DNA of 64,000 bases from Leptodactylus fallax (lineage: Eukaryota > Chordata > Amphibia > Anura > Leptodactylidae): the NCBI GenBank assembly GCA_947044405.1, contig CAMRHE010000021.1, forward strand, positions 7,300,501 to 7,364,500, in the 5' to 3' direction. The position numbers were made by a program, and so were the translations under genes. The notes beneath the pieces are model-generated. The model was not told the origin of the DNA and did no database searches. It saw only the letters and a list, made by a program, of their open reading frames with translations. This document shows, in pieces, positions 55,338-64,000 of this stretch; position 1 is the stretch's first letter, and every line of letters starts with the position of its first letter.

Positions 55338-56400
55338 GTTAAGGTATAGATTTCCAAACACTAACAGCAAGAGGTTTAAGATCACTGGTATAGTAAGTGT
55401 AAGTTTATATGGAGGTCAGTTGTCACTGACAGTAAGAACTCCCCAAAAAATGAAAAAATGAAAATAAGAATATGACCTCTTTTTTTCAATCATTATCTGT
55501 GCGATATTTTATTTGTTTTTTTTTTTTCCAAATAAGTATAAAATACTGTGCAGTTTGATAATTTGTTGTATGTTTATTCTGGTCAGTTCAATGTTCTCCC
55601 AATGCAGAGATCAACAATAAAATAGTATGGATTAAGTTTTTTTTAGTTTCAATAATTTTTCTTAAGGATTTTATAGATATAAAGGGACAAAAACAATAGC
55701 ATGAGTAAGTATTACAATCTGGGTATACAGCATATTATGGACCGATGACGTCTTTTCATCATAGTAGACAGATGTACGCTGCCTTACCCATTGAAATGAA
55801 ACCAGGATGCAAAGATCTAACAATGAAAAGATAAGCAATGAACATAAAAACAAACGAACTTTAGAACTTTAAAGGCACCCTAATCGAGGTTTTGGCGGTA
55901 AGGTATCTCAAACGCGTAAGGCGTATACGCAGTAATATCATATCATATCATATATCTGGCTATGGAGGAATATTTAAGTCTCGGTGTGTTAGATGATAAA
56001 TTAGATAAGCAGAGTTAAGGGAAGTGAAAATCGGGATATTAAAGCAAAATGTGTGTGTGTATATATAAGGGCGAGATAAGAAACCCTAGGCTGATAAACT
56101 ATGAACCCACCTTAATTAACATATCTAGAGTGGATCCAGCAGTCCCAAGTGTTCACATAAGAGTTATATGAATGGTTACCCAGGGCGATAATTTTTTCAT
56201 AAGTAAAGGTGTTGTTAATAGCAATGGATTAAGTTTTTAATCACTCCTAGTGGCAGCTCAGGCAGCCAGAACTTTATTGTATAAATCTGTATGTCTATGG
56301 AAGGGATTTGAAGCTCTGATACAAATGAATTTCCATAAAAGTATAAAGAAAGGATTTATCACCAAATTCATCTGTGCTTTTGTTGTTGTTATTCTGATCC
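55338..56400. other. Unique stretch, no gene recognised
   Basis: AT-rich, with small repeats (ATATC at 55935-55957, GTGTGTGT at 56051). No exon or element motif. Confidence 0.4.
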
Positions 56401-57214
56401 ATCAAGGGATCAGAAAAATGAAATAAAGTGTATATTTTCCAAAAAAAAGGACAAAATGTCACATGTGATAACTTTTTCACATCCTACCAACTGGGCCAGA
56501 TGTTGCGAAAAAGACAATTTATCATGCTGGGTACTATGAGGAAAAACAAGCCAGAACTGCCGCAAGGTATCCTTAGTAAAAGAGAAGTGTATAGTTCTAC
56601 CTTTTACTTTACTAGAGATACAACAGTTGTGTCTTATGTTCCCCAAAAAAATATACAGGTAATTCTAATGAGCACAATGCACCATGACAATGCAATAAGT
56701 AATCGAGAAGACAAAAAGCTGGACATGATATTAGAATATAATGCCACAAAAGGGGCAGTTGATACACTAGATCAGGGGTAGGCAACCTTTTTTTTCAGCG
56801 TGCCGATTTTAATAAAAAAAATCAAAGATGAGGTACTCGGAGTGCCGGTCAATAATTGTAAGTCTGACGACCCCTAAACTAAAGTCATATACCACAAACC
56901 ATAACACAGAAGTGCTGCCACCAGATTCTTTAGGACACATGCGTTTACTGCTATTTCCTGGGACGCTCCTGTACTTTCTGATTAGAAGCAATGAAAGTCC
57001 ACGTGCAGCCGCCAATTAGTGGTAAATGTGTCCAGGAGCACCGTATGGCGGTAGTCTTATGGTGAAAACACACTATGTATCTGGATGCAGCTATATTTGG
57101 AACTTTTTCATTCGATGTAAAACTGGTGCATTTTTGCACAAAAAAAAAAAACAAAGCCTGAGTTTTCTGTGCAAAAACACATCCTTAATATAGAAAACAC
57201 ACCGTTATTCAGAA

Positions 57215-57945
57215 TAATGTCCCATAGTGGTCCCTGCACACGGTATATGTCCCATAGCGGCCCCTGCAACATGGTATATGTCCCATAGCGGCCTCTGCAC
57301 ACGGTATATGTCCCATAGCGGTCCCTGCACACGGTATTATGTCCCATAGCGGTCCCTGCACACGGTATATGTCCCATAGCGGTCCCTGCACACGGTATTA
57401 TGTCCCATAGCGGTCCCTGCACACGGTATTATGTCCCATAGTGGTCCCTGCACACGGTATTATGTCCCATAGCGGTCCATGCACACGGTATTATGTCCCA
57501 TAGCGGTCCCTGCACACGGTATTATGTCCCATAGCGGTTCCTGCACACGGTATATGTCCCATAGCGGTCCCTGCACACGGTATTATGTCCCATAGCAGTC
57601 CCTGCACATGGTATTATGTCCCATAGCGGTCCCTGCACACGGTATTATGTCCCATAGCGGTCCCTGCACACAGTATTTGTCCCATAGCGGTCCCTGCACA
57701 TGGTATTATGTCCCATAGCGATCCCTGCACACGGTATTATGTCCCATAGTGGCCTCTGCACACGGTATTTGTCCCATAGCGGCCTCTGCACACGGTATTT
57801 GTCCCATAGCGGCCTCTGCACATGGTATTTGTCCCATAGCTGCCCCTGCACACAGTATTTGTCCCATAGCGGCCCCTGCACACGGTATTATGCTCTATAG
57901 TGGCCCCTGCACACGGTATTATGCTCTATAGTGGCCCCTGCACAT
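57215..57945. repeat. 30-31-bp minisatellite, minus orientation
   Basis: About 23 tandem copies of GTCCCATAGCGGTCCCTGCA + CACGGTATTAT, some lacking one or two bases of the TAT part. Its reverse complement aligns with the unit at 50482-51100 (TGCAGGG-CC-CTATGG--CAT-ATACCGTG). The last copies (GCTCTATAGTGGCCCCTGCA) are closest to that array. ORFs translating it on both strands are not genes. Confidence 0.9.
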
Positions 57946-57951
57946 TCACTA

Positions 57952-58332
57952 GCTATTATTATACTATGGGGTCTCTTCAGACCACAGAGTATAATAAGTG
58001 GAGGGCAAAGAGAGGTGATGAAACATAAAAAACAATGTACTCACCATTCCACGCTCCGCAGCCGCTCTGTATCTTCGGGCGCTTCTGCCTGTAGTCGGTG
58101 ACCGCTCATTGAGTCTCAGGGGTCACGTCGCGTCATTATGCGTAATGACATCAGACGCAGACGCGACCCCTGAGGCCCTGTCAGCTGACTTCAGGCAGAA
58201 GCGCCTGAAGAGTACACTGCGGCTGCGGAGCATGGAATGGTGAGTTAACACTGTTTTTTATGTTTGATAACTCCCGGGGGCTCCGCTTATTATACTGTGG
58301 GGTCTGAAGAGACCCCGCAGTATAATAATAGC
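57952..58332. repeat. Large imperfect palindrome (foldback) in the hAT element
   Basis: Arms of about 190 bp meet near 58142. Matching pairs include GCTATTATTATACT at the left edge against AGTATAATAATAGC at the right, GGGGTCTCTTCAGACC against GGTCTGAAGAGACCCC, AAACATAAAAAACA against TGTTTTTTATGTTT, and CTCAGGGGTC against GACCCCTGAG near the centre. Confidence 0.85.
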
Positions 58333-58860
58333 AGTTTCGTTTCGGACGTGTTTGGTCCGATCGAAACTGCTGGGTGAGGAGTCCGCTGCCGTGCCAGGGA
58401 AATATGCCTCGCGTGCCAAGAGTGGCACGTGTGCCATAGGTTGCCGACCCCTGCACTAGATCAAGCAATATCAACATACACATGCAAACACAAAACTAAT
58501 CGTTGGCCAATGATAATGTTTTACAACATTCTGGATGTTTCAGCATACATCGCATTTGTTTTATGGAGAGAAATCGACCCCAATTGGAACAGAAATAAGC
58601 TGCATAAAAGAAGAATGTTTATTGAAGAATTAGGAAAATCCCATTTGTTTATGATCAACCATGTTCACATACAGTTTAATAATGAAATAGGTATTCAAAA
58701 AAAAACACTTACAGTAGCTAAAATCAACATTTTAATAGGTCGGGTCAAATTGACCCGAAACAGTACAAGTGTATAGTAAATGCAAACAGTACAGCAGGGT
58801 TAGAGGGGTTGTCCAGTTCCTATTTTTATTTGTTACTGCTCCTACAGGGCTACAGGGTAC

Positions 58861-60465
58861 ACAGTTAGGTCCATACATATTTGGACACTGACATAAATTT
58901 ATTTTTTTTACCTGTTTACTGAAAGATATTCAAGTTATAGTTATATAATGGAAATGAACATAAAGTCCAGACGTTCAGCTTTCATTTGAGGGTATCCACA
59001 TTAAAATTGGATGAAGGGTTTAGGAGTTTCATCTCCTTAACATGTGCCACCCTGTTTTTAAAAGGACCAAAAGTAATTGGACAATTGACTCAAAGGCTGT
59101 TTCATGGACAGGTGTGGGCAATTCCTTCGTTATGTCATTCTCAATTAAGCAGATAAAAGGCCTGGAGTTGATTTGAGGTGTGGTGCTTGCATTTGGAAGA
59201 TTTTGCTGTGAAGAAAACATGCGGTCAAAGGAGCTTTCCATGCAGGTGAAACAAGCCATCCTTAAGCTGCGAAAAAAAAAAAAAACATCCGAGAAATTGC
59301 TACAATATTAGGAGTGGCAAAATCTACAGTTTGGTACATCCTATGAAAGAAAAGAAAGCATTGGTGATCTCATCAATGCAAAAAGACCGGGATGCCCACG
59401 GAAGACAACAGTGGTGGATAATGGCAGAATAATTTCCATGGTGAAGATAAATCCCTTCACAACAGCCAACCAAGTGAACAACACTCTCCAGCATGTAGGC
59501 GTATCAATATCCAAATCTACCATAAAGAGAAGACTGCATGAAAGTACATACAGAGGGTTCACTGCACGGTGCAAGCCACTCATAAGCCTCAAGAATAAAA
59601 AGGCTTTGCTAAAAAACATCTAAAAATGCCAGGACAGTTCTGGAAGAAGATTTGGATAGATGGAACCAAGATCAACTTCTACCAGAATAATGGAAAGAAA
59701 AAAGTATGGCGAAGGCGTGGTACAGCTCATGATCCAAAGCATACCACATCATCTGTAAAACACGGCGGAGGCAGTGTGATGGCTTGGGCATGCATGGCTT
59801 CCAGTGGCACTGGGTGACTAGTGTTTATTGATGATGTGACACGGGACAGAAGCAGCCGGATAAATTGTGCTCAAATCCAGCCAAATGCAGCCAAACTGAT
59901 TGGTCGGCGTTTCATAATACAATGACCCAAAACATAAAGCCAAAGCAACCCAGGTGTTTATTAAAGCAAAGAAGTGGAATATTCTTGAATAGCCAAGTCA
60001 GTCACCTGATCTGAACCCAATTGAGCATGCATTTCACTTGTTAAAGACTAAACTTCAGATCGAAAGGCCCACAAACAAACAGCAACTGAAAACCACTATA
60101 GTAAAGGCCTGGCAGAGCATTAAAAAGGAGGAAACACAGCATCTGGTGATGTCATGAGTTCAAGACTTCAGGCAGTCATTGCCAAAAAAAGGGTTTTCAA
60201 CCAAGTATTAGAAATTAACATTTTATTTACAATTATTTAATTTGTCCAATTACTTTTGAGCCCCTGAAATGAATGGATTGTGTGTAATACATGCTTTAGC
60301 TCCTCACATTTTTATGCAATCATTTTGTTCAACCCACTGAATTAAAGCTGAAAGTCTAAACTTCAACTGCATCTGAATTGTTTTGTTCAAAATTCATTGT
60401 GGTAATGTACAGAACCAAAATTAGAAAAATGTTGTCTCTGTCCAAATATTTATGGACCTAACTAT
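58861..60465 (+). pseudogene. Tc1-like transposon relic
   Basis: The terminal repeats AGTTAGGTCCATACATATTT (from about 58863) and their inverse near 60440-60463 mark a 1.6-kb Tc1-type element. The transposase starts near ATG 59220 and is broken at once by a poly-A run (59271-59285). Pieces follow in changing frames: QVNNTLQHVGVSISKSTIKR (59411-59623), WIDGTKINFYQNN and KHGGGSVMAWACMASSGTG (59626-59817), then DLNPIEHA-like sequence near 60011 and several stops. It encodes no working protein. Confidence 0.85.
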
Positions 60466-61215
60466 ATGTTGTGGTTTGTACTGAATTTGTTCAACCTGAA
60501 ACAAATCTGGGACCTGAGCCACATAAACACAAAACTAATCTTGAGAGGCACAGCATGTTTGTGAGGAGGTGACCATTGAGGCTGTAAATATCTGCATTGT
60601 GTCAAAGTACTGTCAAAACATTTGGGGCCGATTATGAATGACCATGCTATCGCCCACCAAACATCAATTTTTACATGATGACGTGGGGCCTTATAGATAT
60701 GCATATTTTGTGTTTACTTAGGAAGATAAGTGAACTCATGCCTCATCTGTAAATGTGACATCAAGAATATTCAAATTGTTGGTGACATGTTTAAGACCTA
60801 TGGCAGTACACAAGGCTTTGTTACTGGGGCCTATTAGTTCATGCACCACAGTCACTCAGTATGCATGAAGACAAGCTCTCTGTGCAGAATTTTAACACAT
60901 GCTCTTGGACATCCCCATCTGCTGTACCAATTTGCGTAAATATATCTTGGAGAAGCCAACAATCTGTCTTTAATGTTCTGCAACACCATGCATATCCAAC
61001 AATGTTCCTGTCATTTCCAGTTTCCATAACAATTTCTAAATACACAACTTTGCTGGGGGGTTTCTGACTAAATGTCTTTACAAATTCAATTAGACAAGAA
61101 TTAATTGATCCTCTTCTCCAATAGTTGCACCAATAGGCACACACTCTTGCACTGAGACATAGGCAGCACAGGCTCCTAGTGACTAAAGCAAAATGTAGCT
61201 GTTGGGGTGGCATGG
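60466..61215 (-). pseudogene. Degraded mariner/IS630-type transposase relic
   Basis: Minus-strand pieces in several frames match the order of a transposase with an N-terminal helix-turn-helix. A decayed HTH region (NIKDRLLASPR and VKILHREL, about 60860-60950) precedes TFTDEA (60741-60757, the first catalytic Asp). That is followed by HHVKIDVWWAIAWSFIIGPK (about 60600-60680), the block that in relatives reads as DxxIGVWCAIS--IIGPIFF. Many stops and shifts are present. The 153-codon ORF 60839-61300 overlaps it in a different frame and is not a gene. The assignment is by pattern recall and is moderate. Confidence 0.55.
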
Positions 61216-61299
61216 TGTGAAATCTGTGTAAAAGAGAAAGCTCGCAGGCAACAAACCACCCACACACCAAACACCAGCCACCAAAGTTATGAGGACCCA

Positions 61300-62080
61300 C
61301 TCACTGAGTAATGTATACCAAATAAGTGTGTCATAACCGCACACACCCCACAAGGACCCACCCCTTTAATGTCCTTCCACACAGTATAATGCCCCTTATG
61401 CCCCACCCCCGCTCCCCCCAGGTTTCTACCCCACACAGAGTATAATGCCCCCTTATGCCCCCCCCCAGAAGCCCTAGTATCCCCCAATGCGTAGTTAGGG
61501 GTCCCCACACAGCTAATACCCTTTTATGGCCCCACACAGGATAATGCCTCTTTATGCCCCAAGCCCCCATCTCATGTCCTTCCAGTGCCCTTTAGGTTCT
61601 CCATAGGGGGCAAGACATCCCCTCCTATGGCCCGTTCCACACAGGAAAGCCCCAGCCCACACAAGATTCTCCCTTTTTGTCCCCCCGAGGTGTGTTGTGG
61701 GGGGGGGGGGGGGGGGAAAACCCACAGGGGGATATTATTACTATAGTAATCATATAGTGGTAGATAATGACTCTACACAGGACTCTGCAGACCATGTAGG
61801 TGAATACAGTACAGGAAAAACTGACTTACAGATGACATCTGTAATAGTTCACATTTCCCATCTGAACTGGAATTCTTTAAAAGTTTTGTCTTTAAAAAAA
61901 ATTACCAGGACTGCTCTAGTTGAGATCCAGTTTGAGATAGTGCAGGCTGAAGTGGGAGCTGTATATACTGTACAAGCTGCTCTCACTTCAGCCAGTGTGG
62001 AGGTGGAGAAGAGCACGCAGATTACAGTTCCTTCTTTTGTACTTGTATGGCTTTCATCCCAGATTCCACCTTAACAATAA
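61300..62080. mobile_element. Remnant of a hAT-type element related to 37324-39447
   Basis: It shares GCGTAGTTAGGGGT (61488) with the hAT left end. The segment 61745-61870 (ACTCTACACAGGACTCTGCA, ATGTAGGTGAATA, AGTTCACATTTCCC) aligns with 37430-37545 of that element. Units like ACACAGTATAATGCCCCTTA (61380-61560) are a short degenerate tandem array. A G16 run stands at 61700. The element end is not found. Confidence 0.5.
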
Positions 62081-63077
62081 CAGAACATACATGTTACATA
62101 AAAAGGGACCTTTTTTTTTTTAAAGAAAAGGAGTGAAAATATCAGCACTTGGCTATGTAATTACTCCTCTGTCCCTAATGGTACTATTTGCTTACTATAC
62201 CTTTTAGCCCCTAAGATGCCACAGTTGATGTTGACCATGGCATCTAAGAAACTTAAAAAAAAAAAAACTTAATTCCTTTGCACAAAATTTAAAGATTGAT
62301 TTTTTTTAAAAAAGAATTTCTGATACCCATACTATAAAAAAAAGTTACCAAAAGGTCACATGCTCCAAAATGCTACCAATGAAAACTACAAGTCTTCGCC
62401 CAAAAGTCATACAGTTAGGTTTCTAAAAAATAAAAATGCGATGGGTCTTAGAATGTTGCGAAACAAAATAGGTGTTTTTATTATGCAAAAGTAGTGAAAC
62501 AACCAGCAGAACAAAGTTAATATTTAATTTGCTTAGTGAATGCTAAAAATAAAAATTAAAATAAATTACAAAAAACTATGACGAAATTGCTATTTTTTTC
62601 TCCCCCCAATAAATGTATAATAATTATTCAATGCATCATCTATACCCTAAAATGGTTCCAATAAAATGGCAACTTGTCACACAAAATACAAGGTCTTAAA
62701 CAGTTACACTGAAAGAACACTTAGAAAATTGTGCACATAGGCACCCAATCAATACAGTGATTAGACATCTGTCTTGTAATGAATTGTGCACCTGTGTGTC
62801 CATCACATGATCATGAACTAATTTTTGTCCAGTGGAAGCAAGCAGAGATCTAGAAATCATGAGGAATTGATGCAGGAAGTATATTGGAAAATTGCACAAC
62901 TTTTTATTATACAAACAAAAACATATAGTTGCTGAAACTAGACAGCCCCTTTAAATCTAAAATTGGTAAAATGTTAGTATGACATTAGGAAACTCGATAG
63001 CAAACCAGTGAGTTACAGGGTTTGCACCATCATTACCTTGAAAAAACAGGTTTTCTTTAGACATATGCAAATTAAGC
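62081..63077. other. No gene; old dispersed repeats
   Basis: About 62340-62690 contains phrases (ATGCTACCAATGAAAACTAC, AAATAAAAATGCGATGGGTC) seen in frog repeats related to that at 40165-40410, class unknown to me. The remainder is AT-rich without features. Confidence 0.35.
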
Positions 63078-63526
63078 TTAAAGAGGACCTTTTATGTCCT
63101 CTGGCACCTGCGGCATTATATACCACTAGAAAGCTGACAGTGCGCTGAATTCAGCGCACTTTCAGCTCTTCCCCTGTGCGCCCGGGTGCGCCCCGGTAAT
63201 TTCGGCACCGACATCTCTCCACTGAGAAGGGCAGACCTTACCGCCTAGCATATCGCTGGGCGATAAGAACCCCCCCCCCCGACAGTACTCTTCCATAGCA
63301 TTGTACTACAGAGGGGGAGTTCATTACCGCCCAGTGATGACGCTGAGCATTAGGGTCTGCCCTTCTGATGTTGAAGGGATATCTGTGCTGAAACTAATGA
63401 TACCGATATCTCCGACACTCGGGCGCGTACTGTCAAAGCTGACAGTGTGCTGAATTCAGCCCTTTGTGAGCTTTTCAACAGTATATAAAACCTCCAGTGC
63501 CAAAGGACATGAAAGGTCCTCTTTAA
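63078..63526. mobile_element. TTAA-type MITE
   Basis: It begins TTAAAGAGGACCTTTTATG and ends CATGAAAGGTCCTCTTTAA, terminal inverted repeats at TTAA. Internal inverted words AAGCTGACAGTGCGCTGAAT and AAGCTGACAGTGTGCTGAAT stand as near-direct copies. 449 bp, non-coding. Confidence 0.8.
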
Positions 63527-64000
63527 GTTCAAGGATTGTCTGGCTTGCCACCCCTGTAAAACTTGATTGACAGCCTCTTCCTATCCTTCAGCTATGACGC
63601 TGCTTGTTGAATTCCTGCACATGCACCTGGAGACATTAGAGACTCTGACACACCCCTTTGCACTTGAGCCTCATTTGTATATTTCTATATTAGCTTTTTC
63701 AAGGACTATGTAGTATGCATTTATTTGAACAAAGGTGTGGTGGTGCTCAGCATAATGTCTTCTACAATGCACTGTGACTAGTTTGATACTGAGTTTCCTG
63801 GTGATAGTCTCCCTTTAAGGTACCTAAGTTATGCACTCAAACTGTATATGATTGAGACGTAAATCTAAAATCTACAATGAATAAGTAGTGTTTTTGGATT
63901 TTTTTTTCTTTTTATGAATTTTAAATTTAGGGAATTAAAGTAACCGTATCCATAAAGCATGTCATTACCATTTTGGTACCATATTTTTCCCTTATGTTTG
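63527..64000. other. Repeat-like sequence, no gene recognised
   Basis: Segment to about 63820 ends GATAGTCTCCCTTTAAGG, resembling the right end of a TTAA-type element, but no matching left end is identified. The last 180 bases are AT-rich. Confidence 0.35.

Larger units (their letters stand above)
56773..58453. mobile_element. hAT-type non-autonomous element inside the piggyBac relic
   Basis: The ends CAGGGGTAGGCAACCT and (inverted) CAGGGGTCGGCAACCT form 16-bp terminal repeats with one mismatch. An exact 8-bp target duplication, CACTAGAT, flanks the element (56765-56772 and 58454-58461). It is 1681 bp with no transposase. The interior holds a minisatellite (57215-57945) and a large palindrome (57952-58332). 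Confidence 0.92.
56401..58776 (+). pseudogene. piggyBac-type transposase relic, split by a hAT insertion
   Basis: The first part (56428-56772) gives VTCDNFFTSYQLGQML (with a catalytic Asp), MLGTMRKNKPELP, STMHHDNAISNREDKK and YNATKGAVDTLDQ (with another catalytic Asp). The second (58454-58776) continues with YTCKHKTNRWPMIMFYNILD and the C-terminal helices. These are the conserved blocks of piggyBac and PGBD-type transposases, from about the second catalytic residue onward. The N-terminal half and terminal repeats are not seen. The 1681-bp insert lies between the two parts. Apart from the insertion the frame is largely open, suggesting moderate age. Confidence 0.87.

Noticed and set aside
57108..57931. 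Repeat-protein ORFs on both strands
   Set aside because: Same reason: translation of the minisatellite inside a hAT element.
60839..61300. 153-codon minus-strand ORF as a gene
   Set aside because: Its frame does not match the transposase pattern that runs through the same DNA in another frame, and it shows no domain.

Overview
This window looks like vertebrate, most probably anuran (frog), intergenic or intronic DNA. It is AT-rich and has no recognisable host exon, no RNA gene and no bacterial-style gene organisation. Every ORF with a recognisable protein belongs to a transposable element. The mix of Ty3/gypsy LTR elements with SCAN-like or PNMA-like gags, Tc1/mariner, hAT, piggyBac, LINE and Penelope-like pieces and many short TTAA-bounded or foldback repeats fits amphibian genomes. 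The organism is an inference; no species-diagnostic gene is present.

Layout. 1-7.5 kb: mostly unique AT-rich sequence with a foldback repeat, a Penelope-like tail and older dispersed repeats. 7.7-14.5 kb: an AT-rich minisatellite split by a complete gypsy insertion (8349-14272, minus strand, 833-bp LTRs, 5-bp target duplication GTCCC, tRNA-Leu primer site). Its SCAN-like gag is broken, protease and integrase are present and reverse transcriptase is absent. 15-20.5 kb: short inverted-repeat elements, one carrying an 88-bp Penelope-like insertion. 20.5-27.9 kb: a nearly full-length gypsy element on the plus strand (1011-bp LTRs, 4-bp duplication GTTG, tRNA-Thr primer site) with a PNMA-like gag and a 1367-codon gag-pol ORF, broken only inside integrase. 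29-33 kb: clustered short elements. 34.1-35.65 kb: a Tc1/mariner transposon with an uninterrupted 333-codon DD35E transposase and 39-bp inverted repeats. 37.3-39.4 kb: a hAT-type non-autonomous element with a perfect 8-bp duplication. 40.5-41.1 kb: a broken Tc1. 41.6-49.2 kb: a third gypsy element (minus strand, about 990-bp LTRs, tRNA-Ser primer site). It carries a 5'-truncated L1-type LINE with a 15-bp duplication, and blocks of homopolymer that look like sequencing or assembly failure lie in it and on both flanks. 50.2-51.4 kb: a TTAA-bounded element with a 29-31-bp minisatellite. 52-55.3 kb: more short elements. 56.4-58.8 kb: a piggyBac transposase relic split by a 1681-bp hAT element that carries the same minisatellite in the opposite orientation plus a 380-bp palindrome. 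58.9-61.2 kb: two degraded Tc1/mariner-type transposase relics. 61.3-64 kb: hAT-like and other dispersed repeats.

The elements are nested (L1 in gypsy, hAT in piggyBac, Penelope-like in a foldback element, gypsy in a minisatellite), so the order of insertions can be read. High identity between LTR pairs (about 98.7-99.4 % by eye) and the undamaged Tc1 ORF show that transposition has been recent. I see no operon-like or defence-like system; the most notable items are the intact DD35E transposon, the reverse-transcriptase-less SCAN-gag gypsy element and the minisatellite shared by two unrelated element types.
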